A stretch of 64,000 nt of DNA from Pseudomonas sp. MM213 (GCF_020423045.1 NZ_CP081943.1:1-64000); one strand, 5' to 3'. Shown: positions 39,218 to 49,549, counted from the first letter of the stretch. Program-made: numbers and translations. The notes: generated by a model from the sequence alone, not told the origin.

Positions 39218-40666
39218 GTGACTCAGAAGCCCGACCAGTGTCTTGGTGAATGGATCGACCGTGAAGCACTCGCAGAAGCGATGATTCCGCTTATCGGTCA
39301 GCTCTACCGCAATAACAACGTGGTGAGCTCGATCTATGGCCGCAGCCTGATCAACCAGTCTGTCATCGCGATTCTCAAAGCTCACCGCTTTGCTCGCCAT
39401 CGTTCTTCCGACGATAGCGAACTCTCCGTCCACGAAACATTCCCTCTGCTGAAAGCCATGAGCGAGCTCAAGCTCGGCGCGGCTTCGGTAGATTTGGGCA
39501 AGTTGGCGTACAAATTCCGCGTCGAAGGCAATGGCCGTACTGCCGAGCAGTTCGTCCGTGAAGAAATGGCTGAAGTGGTTGGCCAGCAAAACGCCTCCGC
39601 TCGCAAAGGCACCGACGTTGTGCTGTACGGCTTCGGTCGTATCGGCCGTCTGCTGGCGCGCATCCTGATCGAAAAAACCGGTGGCGGCGACGGCCTGCGT
39701 CTGCGTGCCATCGTGGTGCGCAAGGGCGCCGAGAACGACCTGACCAAGCGCGCCAGCCTGCTGCGCCGCGATTCGGTACATGGTTCGTTCAACGGCACCA
39801 TCACCATCGATGAAGAAAACAACACCATCACCGCCAACGGTAACCTGATCCAGGTTATCTACGCGAAGAACCCGACTGAAGTGGATTACACCCAGTACGG
39901 CATCAAAGACGCGCTGCTGGTGGACAACACCGGTGTATGGCGTGACGCCGATGGCCTGGGTCAGCACCTGGCGTGCCCGGGTATCGACCGCGTTGTTCTG
40001 ACCGCGCCTGGCAAAGGCAAGCTGAAGAACATCGTTCACGGCATCAACCACGGCGAAATCACCGCTGACGACAAGATCGTTTCGGCTGCTTCCTGCACCA
40101 CCAACGCCATCGTGCCGGTGCTGAAGGCTGTCAACGACAAGTTCGGCATCGTCAATGGTCACGTTGAAACGGTTCACTCGTACACCAACGACCAGAACCT
40201 GATCGACAACTTCCACAAGGGCGATCGCCGTGGCCGTAGCGCCGCGTTGAACATGGTGATCACCGAGACCGGTGCTGCCACCGCTGCTGCCAAGGCTTTG
40301 CCTGAGCTGGCTGGCAAGCTGACCGGTAACGCGATCCGTGTTCCGACGCCAAACGTGTCGATGGCCATTCTCAACCTGAACCTTGAGAAAGCCGCCACCC
40401 GTGAAGAGATGAACGAGTACCTGCGCTACATGGCGCTGCACTCCGATCTGCACAAGCAAATCGACTTCGTCAATTCGCAGGAAGTGGTTTCCACCGACTT
40501 CGTTGGCTCGCGCCACGCTGGCGTTGTGGACGCTGAAGCAACCATCACCCAAGACAACCGCGTTGTTCTGTACGTTTGGTACGACAACGAATTCGGTTAC
40601 AGCTGCCAGGTGGTTCGCGTGATGGAAGACATGGCTGGTGTAAACCCGCCAGCATTCCCGCGCTAA
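39218..40666 (+). CDS. Glyceraldehyde-3-phosphate dehydrogenase (long gamma-proteobacterial form)
   Basis: A 482-residue GAPDH with an N-terminal extension of about 130 residues ahead of the Rossmann domain (VVLYGFGRIGRLLARILIEK). The catalytic Cys is in VSAASCTTNAIVPVLKAVND, and the C-terminal YDNEFGYSCQVVRVM is intact. The reaction interconverts glyceraldehyde-3-phosphate and 1,3-bisphosphoglycerate. Pseudomonads carry several GAPDHs; this long type is thought to favour gluconeogenic growth. Start GTG 39218 (reading TQKPDQCLGEW) follows GGAAGG; ATG 39203 upstream lacks a site. It is a single gene with its own terminator. Confidence 0.93.
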   Translation: MTQKPDQCLGEWIDREALAEAMIPLIGQLYRNNNVVSSIYGRSLINQSVIAILKAHRFARHRSSDDSELSVHETFPLLKAMSELKLGAASVDLGKLAYKFRVEGNGRTAEQFVREEMAEVVGQQNASARKGTDVVLYGFGRIGRLLARILIEKTGGGDGLRLRAIVVRKGAENDLTKRASLLRRDSVHGSFNGTITIDEENNTITANGNLIQVIYAKNPTEVDYTQYGIKDALLVDNTGVWRDADGLGQHLACPGIDRVVLTAPGKGKLKNIVHGINHGEITADDKIVSAASCTTNAIVPVLKAVNDKFGIVNGHVETVHSYTNDQNLIDNFHKGDRRGRSAALNMVITETGAATAAAKALPELAGKLTGNAIRVPTPNVSMAILNLNLEKAATREEMNEYLRYMALHSDLHKQIDFVNSQEVVSTDFVGSRHAGVVDAEATITQDNRVVLYVWYDNEFGYSCQVVRVMEDMAGVNPPAFPR

Positions 40667-40682
40667 GCCTTAGCTGCACATG

Positions 40683-40714
40683 AAAACGCCCCGACTTTGG
40701 TCGGGGCGTTTTTG
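40683..40714 (+). terminator. Intrinsic terminator after gap
   Basis: AACGCCCCGAC and GTCGGGGCGTT form an 11-bp stem around TTTG, followed by TTTG and T-rich sequence. It starts 17 bases after the stop. Confidence 0.9.
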
Positions 40715-40752
40715 TTTGTGCAGGCTTTTGAGCCGTGTCGCCAGGTCGGGCC

Positions 40753-40830
40753 TCATCGCTAGCAGGCTAGCTCCCACAGGGGACTTGTGAACGACACAGA
40801 TCCAATGTAGGAGCGAGGCTTGCCCGCGAA
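40753..40830. repeat. REP pair of mixed subclass
   Basis: The left arm CATCGCTAGCAGGCTAGCTC is a variant of the CTGCTCGCGATG class, in which two CGC have become TAG or CTA. The right arm 40806-40830 is the standard CTTGCCCGCGAA class. All other pairs in the window combine arms of one class. Confidence 0.75.
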
Positions 40831-40839
40831 AGCGGTCTG

Positions 40840-42138
40840 TCAGGCGCCGCCAACCACCGCCGCCTGCGCCGTCCGCAACTCATGCCGGTTACCACGGAAC
40901 AACACCAGCGTCGCAATCAACCCCAGCACTGCCGCGCCGCTGAGCCAGATCCCCGGCGCAGCCTTGTTATCCAGCACATGAATCAGGTACGTACAGGCTG
41001 CCGGCGTAAACCCGCCGAAGGTTGCCGTCGCCAGGCTGTAGGCCAACGAGAAGCCGGTCGTACGAACTTCCACCGGCATGATCTCGGTCAGCGCCACGAC
41101 CATGGCGCCGTTGTACGAGCCATACAGGAACGACAACCACAACTCGACGATCAGCAAATGGCTGAAGCTCGGGTTCGCCACCAGCCACGACAGGGCAGGG
41201 TAGGCGGTGAGAATCGCCAGAATGGTCGCCGCGAGAAGCAGGGGTTTTCGCCCGATCCTGTCGGACACAGCACCCATCACCGGCAGCCAGAAAAAGTTCG
41301 ACAGGCCGATACAGACCGTCACCAGCAACGCATCCAGATCCGACAGGTGCAGTTCGGCCTTGCCGAAGGTCGGGGTGTAGGCGGTGATCAGGTAGAACGA
41401 CACCGTGGTCATCACCACCAACGCCATGCCGGCGATGACAATGCCAAAGTTCTGACCGATCGAGTGGACGATTTCCCGCAGGGTAGGGCGGTGTTTTCGT
41501 GCCTGGAACTCAGGCGTTTCTTCCAGCGAACGGCGAATCACGAAGATCACCGGCACGATCATGCAGCCGATCAGGAACGGCACGCGCCACCCCCATTCAC
41601 CCATTTCTTCCGGGCTGAGCCAGTGGTTCAAACCCACCCCCAGCAGGCCGGCAAACACCACCGCCGCTTGCTGACTGGCAGACTGCCAACTGACGAAGAA
41701 CCCTTTGCGCCCCGGTGTGGAAATCTCCGCGAGATAGACCGACACACCGCCCAGTTCCACGCCGGCAGAGAAACCTTGCAGCAGTCGGCCGAACAGCACG
41801 ATCAGCGGCGCGGCCACGCCCAGCGTGGCGTAACCCGGCACGCAGGCAATCAGCACCGTGCCGGCCGCCATCATCGCGAGGGTGATGATCAAGCCTTTGC
41901 GGCGGCCATGACGGTCGATGTAGGCGCCGAGGAAAATCGCCCCCAACGGGCGCATCAGGAAGCCGGCACCGAAAGTGGCCAGCGACAGCATCAGGGAAGC
42001 GAAAGCGCTGTCGGCGGGGAAGAAGGTTTTGGCGATGGCTGTGGCATAAAAGCCGTAGACCATGAAATCGAACATCTCGAGAAAGTTGCCGCTGACAACG
42101 CGAAAAATCGCTTTGCCTTTGCCGGTCGTGGAGGACAT
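40840..42138 (-). CDS. MFS citrate/tricarballylate-type proton symporter
   Basis: 432 residues, twelve membrane segments, metabolite:H+ symporter subfamily. Diagnostic stretches are [20 protein letters not shown], the loop 2-3 motif [33 protein letters not shown] and the second-half motif DRIGRKPLL. The sequence closely follows Salmonella/Klebsiella CitA/CitH citrate carriers and TcuC as I remember them, so uptake of citrate or a similar tricarboxylate is likely. ATG 42138 gives the family N-terminus [18 protein letters not shown]; in-frame starts further upstream would overlap the divergent apbE. In other pseudomonads nqr genes stand near here. Confidence 0.88.
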   Translation of the reverse strand: MSSTTGKGKAIFRVVSGNFLEMFDFMVYGFYATAIAKTFFPADSAFASLMLSLATFGAGFLMRPLGAIFLGAYIDRHGRRKGLIITLAMMAAGTVLIACVPGYATLGVAAPLIVLFGRLLQGFSAGVELGGVSVYLAEISTPGRKGFFVSWQSASQQAAVVFAGLLGVGLNHWLSPEEMGEWGWRVPFLIGCMIVPVIFVIRRSLEETPEFQARKHRPTLREIVHSIGQNFGIVIAGMALVVMTTVSFYLITAYTPTFGKAELHLSDLDALLVTVCIGLSNFFWLPVMGAVSDRIGRKPLLLAATILAILTAYPALSWLVANPSFSHLLIVELWLSFLYGSYNGAMVVALTEIMPVEVRTTGFSLAYSLATATFGGFTPAACTYLIHVLDNKAAPGIWLSGAAVLGLIATLVLFRGNRHELRTAQAAVVGGA

Positions 42139-42226
42139 GTCTGGATACTCACTTTTTAAATCTTGTAAGAAAGCGTTTCGCGTGTGTCCCATAATGGCTG
42201 GCGTGCTTTTACTGGGAGATGAAGAT

Positions 42227-43243
42227 TTGTTAACTGGACGTTGGAAGGTGGTTGTGATGCTGGCTGGTGTTTTGGCTGGCTGCGGCAATGGCGATTCCAT
42301 GGAAAGCGTCGGCGGCCCGACTATGGGAAGCACTTATTCAATCAAATACGTGCGCCATGCCAATCTGCCCGCGCCCGCACAAGTGCGCAGCGAGGTGGAG
42401 AAGATCCTCGCCGAGGTCGACAAGCAAATGTCTACCTATCGCAGCGATTCGGACATCGAACGCTTCAACGATCTGCCCGCCAATCGCTGTCAGAAAATGC
42501 CCGCGTCCATCCTCAAATTGATCCGCGTTGGTGAACAACTGTCAGAGCAAAGCGAAGGATCCTACGACCTGACCGTGGAGCCACTGCTCAATCTCTGGGG
42601 GTTCGGCCCCCGGGCGCGTGAAGAAAAAGTGCCCAATGCCCAAGCGCTTGCCGAGGTGCGGCAGCGAGTCGGTTATCAGCATCTGCGCATCGAAGGCGAA
42701 CAGTTGTGCAAGGACGCCGCCGTCGAAGTCGACTTCAATAGCATCGCCGCCGGCTACGCAGTCGATACGATTGCCGCAAAACTCGACGCGATGGGCATTC
42801 ACAACTACCTCGCCGAAGCCACCGGCGAACTCAAGGCTGCCGGCAAGAAACTTGATGGCTCGCCGTGGCGCATCGCGCTTGAACAACCCCGAGACGATCA
42901 ACAAGTTGCAGAACGCATCATCGCGGTCGACGGCTACGGCGTTTCCACTTCCGGCGACTATCGCAACTATTTTCTGCAGGACGGGCGGCGTTATTCCCAC
43001 ACCTTCGATGCTCACACCGGTACGCCGGTCTCACACACGCTGGCGTCAGTCACGGTCATTCATCCTTCAGCGTTGATGGCCGATGGACTATCGACGCTGT
43101 TGCTGATTCTCGGTCCTGAACGGGGGTGGGACTATGCCGAAACCCACAACATAGGTGCATTCTTTGTGATTCGTGCCGATACAGGTTTCGTCATACGTAC
43201 CAATCAGGCTTTTGAGCGTCTCAGTGGCGGTAAAACCGAATGA
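42227..43243 (+). CDS. apbE: FAD:protein FMN transferase ApbE (lipoprotein)
   Basis: About 338 residues. A short hydrophobic leader ends in a lipobox ([12 protein letters not shown]), so it is probably anchored in the periplasm. ApbE motifs follow: [45 protein letters not shown], and the metal-binding [15 protein letters not shown] and [12 protein letters not shown]. The enzyme covalently attaches FMN to Ser/Thr of target subunits such as NqrB, NqrC or RnfG. No nqr or nqrM gene is adjacent, so the substrate must be elsewhere. Start TTG 42227 after GGGAGATGA is my choice; ATG 42194 is in frame but has no ribosome site. Confidence 0.9.
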   Translation: MLTGRWKVVVMLAGVLAGCGNGDSMESVGGPTMGSTYSIKYVRHANLPAPAQVRSEVEKILAEVDKQMSTYRSDSDIERFNDLPANRCQKMPASILKLIRVGEQLSEQSEGSYDLTVEPLLNLWGFGPRAREEKVPNAQALAEVRQRVGYQHLRIEGEQLCKDAAVEVDFNSIAAGYAVDTIAAKLDAMGIHNYLAEATGELKAAGKKLDGSPWRIALEQPRDDQQVAERIIAVDGYGVSTSGDYRNYFLQDGRRYSHTFDAHTGTPVSHTLASVTVIHPSALMADGLSTLLLILGPERGWDYAETHNIGAFFVIRADTGFVIRTNQAFERLSGGKTE

Positions 43244-43450
43244 TTACGGTGATGCACGCATTGAAAACTGGCGTTGTAGTGCAGGCAAAAGTAGCCTACG
43301 ACGCGACCAAGGGTTAATGTGCGCGGCGTTGACGCTTCTATAGACTGTGTCCGGGTTCTGCACTGGCCCCAAATTGTTCCTTCACGCCGCAGATCGGCGT
43401 GATTTAGCCGCAGGTGCCGAGAGCGCCGCGGCCTGTTCTGAGGAGTATGC
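43244..43450. other. Intergenic region upstream of sthA
   Basis: 207 bases, no gene found and no trace of nqrM, which accompanies apbE in nqr-bearing pseudomonads. A perfect 7-bp hairpin, CACGCCG-CAGAT-CGGCGTG (43383-43401), lies in the probable sthA leader. Confidence 0.5.
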
Positions 43451-44845
43451 ATGGCTGTCTACAACTACGACGTGGTGGTGCTGGGTTCCGGCCCGGCGGG
43501 AGAAGGCGCGGCAATGAACGCCGCCAAAGCAGGGCGCAAGGTGGCGATGGTCGATAGTCGTCGCCAGGTTGGCGGCAACTGCACCCACCTGGGCACCATC
43601 CCGTCCAAGGCACTGCGTCACTCCGTCCGGCAGATCATGCAGTTCAACACCAACCCGATGTTCCGGGCCATTGGTGAGCCGCGCTGGTTCTCGTTCCCGG
43701 ACGTGCTGAAAAGCGCCGAGAAAGTTATTTCCAAACAAGTCGCTTCGCGCACCGGCTACTACGCCCGTAACCGCGTCGACGTGTTCTTCGGCACCGGCAG
43801 CTTCGCCGACGAGCAAACCATCGAAGTGGTCTGCGCCAACGGTGTAGTCGAAAAACTGGTGGCCAAGCACATCATCATCGCCACCGGCTCGCGTCCTTAT
43901 CGTCCGGCGGACATCGATTTCCATCACCCGCGTATCTACGATAGCGACACCATCCTCAGCCTCGGCCACACCCCGCGCAAACTCATCGTTTACGGCGCCG
44001 GCGTGATCGGTTGCGAATACGCGTCGATCTTCAGTGGTCTGGGCGTACTGGTTGAGCTGGTCGACAACCGCGGCCAGTTGTTGAGCTTCCTCGACTCGGA
44101 AATCTCCCAGGCGTTGAGCTACCACTTCAGCAACAACAACATCACGGTTCGCCACAACGAAGACTACGACCGCGTCGAAGGCGTGGACAACGGCGTGATC
44201 CTGCACCTCAAGTCCGGCAAGAAGATCAAGGCCGACGCCTTGCTCTGGTGCAACGGTCGTACCGGCAACACCGATCAGCTGGGTCTGGAAAACATCGGCG
44301 TCAAGGTCAACAGCCGTGGCCAGATCGAAGTCGACGAAGCCTACCGCACCTGCGTGCCGAACATTTACGGCGCCGGTGACGTGATCGGCTGGCCGAGCCT
44401 GGCCAGTGCCGCGCACGACCAGGGCCGTTCGGCCGCTGGCAGCATCGTCGACAACGGCAGCTGGCGCTTCGTCAACGACGTACCGACCGGCATCTACACC
44501 ATTCCGGAGATCAGCTCGATCGGCAAGAACGAGCAGGAGCTGACTCAGGCCAAAGTGCCGTACGAAGTGGGCAAGGCGTTCTTCAAGGGCATGGCGCGTG
44601 CGCAGATCGCCGGCGAGCCTCAGGGCATGCTGAAGATCCTGTTCCACCGCGAAACGCTGGAAGTGCTGGGCGTTCACTGCTTCGGTTATCAGGCGTCGGA
44701 GATCGTGCACATCGGTCAGGCGATCATGAACCAGCCGGGCGAACTGAATACGCTGAAGTACTTCGTCAACACCACGTTCAACTACCCGACGATGGCCGAA
44801 GCCTATCGGGTAGCGGCGTACGATGGCCTCAACCGGCTTTTTTGA
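43451..44845 (+). CDS. sthA: Soluble pyridine nucleotide transhydrogenase
   Basis: A 464-residue flavoprotein that transfers hydride between NADPH and NAD+ in the cytoplasm. The FAD motif is [20 protein letters not shown]. The NAD(P) motif is [19 protein letters not shown]. The ligand-closing FAD segment is [18 protein letters not shown]. The [15 protein letters not shown] segment shows the feature that separates SthA from other disulfide reductases: only one of the two redox cysteines is kept (CTHLGT instead of CxxxxC). A GAGGAG site precedes ATG 43451. It is monocistronic; a G/C hairpin near 44850-44880 lacks a T-run. Confidence 0.96.
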   Translation: MAVYNYDVVVLGSGPAGEGAAMNAAKAGRKVAMVDSRRQVGGNCTHLGTIPSKALRHSVRQIMQFNTNPMFRAIGEPRWFSFPDVLKSAEKVISKQVASRTGYYARNRVDVFFGTGSFADEQTIEVVCANGVVEKLVAKHIIIATGSRPYRPADIDFHHPRIYDSDTILSLGHTPRKLIVYGAGVIGCEYASIFSGLGVLVELVDNRGQLLSFLDSEISQALSYHFSNNNITVRHNEDYDRVEGVDNGVILHLKSGKKIKADALLWCNGRTGNTDQLGLENIGVKVNSRGQIEVDEAYRTCVPNIYGAGDVIGWPSLASAAHDQGRSAAGSIVDNGSWRFVNDVPTGIYTIPEISSIGKNEQELTQAKVPYEVGKAFFKGMARAQIAGEPQGMLKILFHRETLEVLGVHCFGYQASEIVHIGQAIMNQPGELNTLKYFVNTTFNYPTMAEAYRVAAYDGLNRLF

Positions 44846-44887
44846 GCGGCTCCGGCCGGTGGCCTGAGCCGGCCGGGGAGACCGATT

Positions 44888-45610
44888 TCAGCAATTCTCG
44901 AGCGTGGCGGTGGCCAAACCGGGAAAGTCTGTAATCAGGCTGTCAACGCCGAAGTCGGCGAGTCTGCGCATCAGCGCGGGCTCGTTGACTGTCCACACCG
45001 ACACATGCAACCCCTGTCGCTGTGCCTTCTCCAGGCGCTCCGGCGTGCACAGGGTCCAGTTCAGCGCCAGGATCTCACAGCCATAGCTTGCCGCGACCTT
45101 CAACGGGTCGAGCCAGGCGTACTCGGCTACCAATCCGCGGGACACGTCCGGCACCAGGTCCAGTGCGGCTTTCAGTACTTCGCGCGAGCTTGAGGTGATG
45201 GTCACCTTGTCGAGCAGGCCATGACGCACGGCCATTTCACGAATCGCCAGGACGGTGGTCGCGGCGCGAGTGCGTGAAGCGCTTTTGACCTCCAGCTGCC
45301 AGTGTTCGAAATCGCATTTCTCGAACAACTCTTCCAGCGTAGGAATAGGGCACGGCTTGATCCAGCCCGGTCCGCCCTTGCGCGCGTCGTAGGTCACCAG
45401 CTCGGCGGCCGTGTGCTCGACCACCTTGCCGCGTCGGTCGGTGGTGCGCTTGAGCGTCGGGTCGTGGATGACCATCAGCTCGCCGTCCATGGACAGGTGC
45501 AGGTCCAGTTCGCAACGGCGCACGCCGTGCTTGAGGCATTGCTGAAAGCTGTTCAGCGTGTTTTCCGGTGCTTCGCCCTTGGCGCCGCGATGGCCGTAGA
45601 TGAGGGTCAC
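44888..45610 (-). CDS. Glycerophosphodiester phosphodiesterase, cytoplasmic UgpQ-like
   Basis: 240 residues, GDPD TIM barrel. Catalytic segments are IYGHRGAKGEAPENTLNSFQ, with the His-Arg and Glu-Asn-Thr, and ELDLHLSMDGELMVIHDPTL, with the metal-binding Glu/Asp and His. No signal peptide, so it acts on cytoplasmic glycerophosphodiesters from phospholipid turnover, releasing glycerol-3-phosphate. Start GTG 45610 follows AAGGAAG. It is 14 bases downstream of the PilZ gene and in the same operon. Confidence 0.93.
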   Translation of the reverse strand: MTLIYGHRGAKGEAPENTLNSFQQCLKHGVRRCELDLHLSMDGELMVIHDPTLKRTTDRRGKVVEHTAAELVTYDARKGGPGWIKPCPIPTLEELFEKCDFEHWQLEVKSASRTRAATTVLAIREMAVRHGLLDKVTITSSSREVLKAALDLVPDVSRGLVAEYAWLDPLKVAASYGCEILALNWTLCTPERLEKAQRQGLHVSVWTVNEPALMRRLADFGVDSLITDFPGLATATLENC

Positions 45611-45624
45611 GGTTCTTCCTTAAA

Positions 45625-46203
45625 TTAATTGCCTGATTCGTTTTCGCGGGCCAGGCGTCGTTCCTGGGCCTGCTTTTGCAGAATGTAGCGGGCTAGCAGT
45701 TGGCGCTGGGCATCGGTCGGGCGTTCGAACTCGGTGCCGATGTCGAAGCCGCCGCCCTTGCGGTCGCAATGGGTGACGCGCGCCCGAAGCAACAGGCCGA
45801 GGGCTTGTGGCATCAACACCAGTTTCACCGACAAGTGAGTGCCTTCAGCGATAGCGGTCGGATTCTGGAAGTCGATGCCGCCTTCCGAGATGATCACTGG
45901 CTGCGGCTCGCCGATCTGCCCAAGCACGGTGATGGCGATCACCTGGCTGAGCAGATCGATGCGTTTGTTCTGGGATTTCAGGAACGCCGCGAGGGGGCGG
46001 TCGCGTTCACTGATCTGGCGCAGCAGGTGTTGCGACTCGAATTCGCTCAGGTGCAATTCGCTGAGCAGGTTGAAGAGTGGGGAAGCATCCTGCAACACTT
46101 CCTGGCCTGCGGCTTCGGGAGCGGACAGGGGCCGAATTTCCAGTGCGATCGTGTCCTCGATACGGTAGTATTCGCGGCGATCTTCTTCATCTAATGTCGA
46201 CAT
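45625..46203 (-). CDS. PilZ-domain protein
   Basis: 192 residues. The N-terminus EEDRREYYRIEDTIALEIRP carries the RxxxR-type element of PilZ domains. The C-terminal half, SEGGIDFQNPTAIAEGTHLS to GGGFDIGTEFERPTDAQRQL, gives a six-strand barrel with a degenerate second motif (S-E-G-G instead of DxSxxG). The middle is helical. Binding of cyclic di-GMP is possible but weakened by that change. It is likely cytoplasmic. It is the first gene of a two-gene unit with the glycerophosphodiesterase, and divergent from lolC. Confidence 0.82.
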   Translation of the reverse strand: MSTLDEEDRREYYRIEDTIALEIRPLSAPEAAGQEVLQDASPLFNLLSELHLSEFESQHLLRQISERDRPLAAFLKSQNKRIDLLSQVIAITVLGQIGEPQPVIISEGGIDFQNPTAIAEGTHLSVKLVLMPQALGLLLRARVTHCDRKGGGFDIGTEFERPTDAQRQLLARYILQKQAQERRLARENESGN

Positions 46204-46297
46204 GGCGAACCCATGGTAGCGGCGGTGGTCTGAGTGTAAAGCTGGTTATCGACCCCCGCCACAAGGACGTTCCTTTTCCCTCCGAACAAGCCCCGAC

Positions 46298-47548
46298 ATG
46301 TTCAGACCTCTCTTCGTATTTATTGGCACGCGTTATACCCGTGCAAAGCGTCGCAATCATTTTGTGTCGTTCATTTCCCTGACTTCGATCATCGGTCTTG
46401 CCCTCGGCGTGATCGTGATGATCGTCGTGCTGTCGGTCATGAACGGCTTCGATCATGAGATGCGCACGCGCGTGTTGGGCATGGTGCCCCACGCGACCAT
46501 CGAGTCCGGTGAGCCGATCAGCGACTGGCAGGGCCTTGCCGCCAAGGTCAAGCAGAACCCGCAAGTGACGGCCGTGGCGCCGTTTACCCAGATGCAGGGG
46601 TTGCTGACCAACAACGGCAAGGTCTCCAAGGTGCTGCTCAATGCCATTGACCCGGCGCTGGAACGCCAGGTGTCGATCATTGACAAGTTCATGCTGCAGG
46701 GCAAACTTGACGACCTCGCGCCCGGCAGTTTCGGCATCGTCATCGGCGACAAGGCGGCCGCCAAGCTCGGCGCGGCCATCGGCGACAAGCTGACCTTTGT
46801 GGCGCCGGAAGTCACCGTGACCCCGGCCGGCATGTTCCCGCGCATGAAACGCTTTACCGTGGTCGGCATCTTCCATGTCGGCGCCGGTGAAATCGACGGT
46901 TACCTGGGCGTCACCAATCTGCAGGATCTGGCGAAGCTGCACCGCTGGAAACCGGATCAGGTGCAGGGCATCCGCCTGAAGTTCGACGACCTGTTCCAGG
47001 CGCCACGCACCGCGTGGAACATCGCCCAGCAGCTCGGTGAAGACCATTTCTACGCCCGCGACTGGACCCGCACCCACGGCAATCTGTATCAGGCGATCCG
47101 CATGGAAAAAGCCATGATCGGTCTGCTGTTGCTGCTGATCGTTGCCGTGGCCGCGTTCAACATCATTTCCACGCTGGTGATGGTGGTGAACGACAAGAAG
47201 GGCGACATCGCCATTCTGCGTACCCTCGGCGCCACGCCGGGTTCGATCATGGCGATCTTCATGGTGCAGGGCACGGTCATCGGTGTGGTCGGTACGCTGA
47301 TCGGCGCCGTGGTCGGGATCTTCGCCGCGCTGAACGTCAGCGCCGCGATCTCGCTGCTCGAAGGCCTGATCGGACACAAGTTCCTCAACGCCGACGTGTA
47401 CTTCATCGATTACCTGCCGTCGCAAGTGCAGAGCCAGGATGTGTTGATGGTCTGCGCCGCCGCGTTGGTCCTGAGTTTCCTCGCCACCCTGTATCCAGCC
47501 TGGCGTGCCGCGCGCACCCAGCCTGCGGAGGCGCTACGTTATGAGTGA
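46298..47548 (+). CDS. lolC: Lipoprotein-releasing system permease LolC
   Basis: 416 residues with four membrane segments: one near the N-terminus and three in the C-terminal third around a large periplasmic domain. Family motifs are [39 protein letters not shown] and [20 protein letters not shown]. With LolD and LolE it pulls outer-membrane lipoproteins from the inner membrane and hands them to LolA. The stop overlaps the lolD start by eight bases. LolC and LolE here are close paralogues; names follow gene order. Confidence 0.95.
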   Translation: MFRPLFVFIGTRYTRAKRRNHFVSFISLTSIIGLALGVIVMIVVLSVMNGFDHEMRTRVLGMVPHATIESGEPISDWQGLAAKVKQNPQVTAVAPFTQMQGLLTNNGKVSKVLLNAIDPALERQVSIIDKFMLQGKLDDLAPGSFGIVIGDKAAAKLGAAIGDKLTFVAPEVTVTPAGMFPRMKRFTVVGIFHVGAGEIDGYLGVTNLQDLAKLHRWKPDQVQGIRLKFDDLFQAPRTAWNIAQQLGEDHFYARDWTRTHGNLYQAIRMEKAMIGLLLLLIVAVAAFNIISTLVMVVNDKKGDIAILRTLGATPGSIMAIFMVQGTVIGVVGTLIGAVVGIFAALNVSAAISLLEGLIGHKFLNADVYFIDYLPSQVQSQDVLMVCAAALVLSFLATLYPAWRAARTQPAEALRYE

Positions 47549-48239
47549 GTCGGGCATGAGTGATAAAGCAATCTTGAGCTGCCGCAACCTGGGCAAATCC
47601 TACGAGGAAGGCCCGGAATCGGTAGAAGTGTTGGCCGGTCTGCAACTGGAGCTGCATCCGGGTGAGCGCGTGGCGATTGTCGGCACCTCGGGTTCGGGCA
47701 AAAGTACTTTGCTCAACCTGCTGGGCGGTCTCGATACGCCGACCAAGGGCAGCGTCTGGCTCGACGGCGAAGAGCTGTCGGCACTCAGCGAGAAGAATCG
47801 CGGCCTGTTGCGCAATCGGTCGCTGGGTTTCGTGTACCAGTTCCACCATTTGCTGCCGGAATTCACCGCGCTGGAAAACGTCTGCATGCCGCTGCTGATC
47901 GGCAAGACTTCGATCCCGGAAGCGCGTCAGCGTGCGACGGCGTTGCTGGAGCGGGTAGGGCTGGGCCATCGCCTGGAGCACAAACCGGCGGAATTGTCCG
48001 GTGGCGAACGTCAACGCGTGGCCATCGCCCGCGCGCTGGTGAACAAGCCAGGACTGGTGATGCTCGACGAGCCGACCGGTAACCTCGACTCCCACACCGC
48101 CCAAGGCATTCAGGATTTGATGCTGGAACTCAGCACTTCGATGCGCACGGCGTTCCTGGTGGTGACTCACGACATGAACCTGGCTCGCCAGATGGATCGC
48201 GTCCTGCATTTGCAGGAAGGTTGCCTGACGCCTATCTGA
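47541..48239 (+). CDS. lolD: Lipoprotein-releasing system ATPase LolD
   Basis: 232 residues, ABC ATPase. Walker [17 protein letters not shown]-loop [16 protein letters not shown], signature [19 protein letters not shown], Walker [12 protein letters not shown] and switch [13 protein letters not shown] are all present. The [10 protein letters not shown] stretch after the Q-loop is typical of LolD. ATG 47541 overlaps the lolC stop (ATGAGTGA) with GGAGG upstream; the in-frame ATG 47556 is the alternative. It is followed 11 bases later by a strong hairpin terminator before lolE. Confidence 0.95.
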   Translation: MSESGMSDKAILSCRNLGKSYEEGPESVEVLAGLQLELHPGERVAIVGTSGSGKSTLLNLLGGLDTPTKGSVWLDGEELSALSEKNRGLLRNRSLGFVYQFHHLLPEFTALENVCMPLLIGKTSIPEARQRATALLERVGLGHRLEHKPAELSGGERQRVAIARALVNKPGLVMLDEPTGNLDSHTAQGIQDLMLELSTSMRTAFLVVTHDMNLARQMDRVLHLQEGCLTPI

Positions 48240-48249
48240 TTGGCCGAAA

Positions 48250-48287
48250 CCCGATGTCTGAAAAGACATCGGGTCTTTTTTGTTTTT
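48250..48287 (+). terminator. Strong intrinsic terminator between lolD and lolE
   Basis: CCCGATGTCT and AGACATCGGG pair perfectly over 10 bases around a GAAA tetraloop (48250-48273), followed by TCTTTTTTGTTTTT. It falls inside an operon that is normally one transcript. Confidence 0.85.
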
Positions 48288-48304
48288 ATACGGTGCCCCA
48301 GCGA

Positions 48305-49549
48305 ATGTTCAGACCGTTATCGATCTTTATCGGCACGCGCTATACCCGCGCCAAGCGCCGCAATCGCTTTGTTTCGTTCATCTCGATGACCTCGATGATT
48401 GGCCTCGCCCTCGGTGTGCTGGCGATGATCGTGGTGTTGTCGGTCATGAACGGCTTCCAGCGCGAAATGAGCTCGCGCATCCTCGGCATGGTGCCTCACG
48501 CGACCATCGTCGGCGTGAACCCGATCGACGATTGGCAGCCGGTGGCCGACGCCGCGATGAAAAACCCGGAAGTGACCGCCGCCGTGCCGTTCACCGAGAT
48601 GGAAGGCATGCTTTCCTATAAAGGCACGATGCAGCCGATTCAGGTCAGTGGTGTCGACCCGGCGCTGGAAGGCAAGGTCTCGATCGTTGCCCAGCACATC
48701 GTCCAGGGGCGTCTCGATGCCTTGAAACCGGGCGAGTTCGGTGTGGTGGTCGGTGAGATCACCGCACGACGTTTCCGCTTGAATGTCGGGGACAAGATCA
48801 CCCTGATCGTGCCGGAAGTCAGCACCGCACCGGGCGGGATCACCCCGCGCATGCAGCGGCTGAATGTGGTGGGCGTGTTCAAGGTCGGCGCTGAACTGGA
48901 CGGCTCCATGGCGCTGATCCACGTTGCAGATGCCGCGCAGATGCAGCATTGGGAACCGAATCAGGTGCAGAGCGTGCGTCTGGCGGTGAAGGATTTGTAC
49001 GCGGCGCCGAAGGTCTCCAGTGATATCGCTGGCGGCTTGGGCACGGCGTACAAGGCTGACGACTGGACTCACACCCAGGGCAGCCTGTTCAGCGCGATGA
49101 AGATGGAAAAAACCATGATCGGCCTGCTGTTGCTGATGATCGTTGCGGTGGCAGCGTTCAACATCATCGCGACCTTGATCATGGTGGTGAACGACAAGGG
49201 CGCGGACATCGCGATCCTGCGTACCATCGGTGCCACGCCACGGCAGATCATGGCGATCTTCATGGTTCAGGGCACGGTGATTGGCGTGGTCGGCACCTTG
49301 ATCGGTGGCGTGCTCGGCGTGATTGCCGCGCTGAACGTCAGTGAGCTGGTGGGCTGGGTGGAGCGGGTCAGTGGGCAGCACATCTTCAGTTCTGACGTGT
49401 ATTTCGTCAGCAACCTGCCTTCGGAATTGCAGGGTGGGGATGTGCTGTTGATTTGCTCGGCCGGGTTTGTGTTGAGCTTCCTCGCCACGGTTTACCCGGC
49501 GTGGCGGGCGGCGAAGATCGAGCCGGCTCACGCGCTGAGATATTCGTAA
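48305..49549 (+). CDS. lolE: Lipoprotein-releasing system permease LolE
   Basis: 414 residues, paralogous to LolC with the same four membrane segments and periplasmic domain. Motifs are [39 protein letters not shown] and MVVNDKGADIAILRTIGATP. The C-terminus PAWRAAKIEPAHALRYS matches the family. ATG 48305 is preceded by a poor ribosome site (CCCCAGCGA). Unlike lolC-lolD, lolD and lolE are separated by 65 bases with a terminator between, so lolE may rely partly on read-through or its own promoter. Confidence 0.93.
   Translation: MFRPLSIFIGTRYTRAKRRNRFVSFISMTSMIGLALGVLAMIVVLSVMNGFQREMSSRILGMVPHATIVGVNPIDDWQPVADAAMKNPEVTAAVPFTEMEGMLSYKGTMQPIQVSGVDPALEGKVSIVAQHIVQGRLDALKPGEFGVVVGEITARRFRLNVGDKITLIVPEVSTAPGGITPRMQRLNVVGVFKVGAELDGSMALIHVADAAQMQHWEPNQVQSVRLAVKDLYAAPKVSSDIAGGLGTAYKADDWTHTQGSLFSAMKMEKTMIGLLLLMIVAVAAFNIIATLIMVVNDKGADIAILRTIGATPRQIMAIFMVQGTVIGVVGTLIGGVLGVIAALNVSELVGWVERVSGQHIFSSDVYFVSNLPSELQGGDVLLICSAGFVLSFLATVYPAWRAAKIEPAHALRYS

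Noticed and set aside
43383..43401. Riboswitch or attenuator in the sthA leader
   Set aside because: Only a single 7-bp hairpin without T-run or known aptamer features; evidence is too thin for a feature call beyond the intergenic note.
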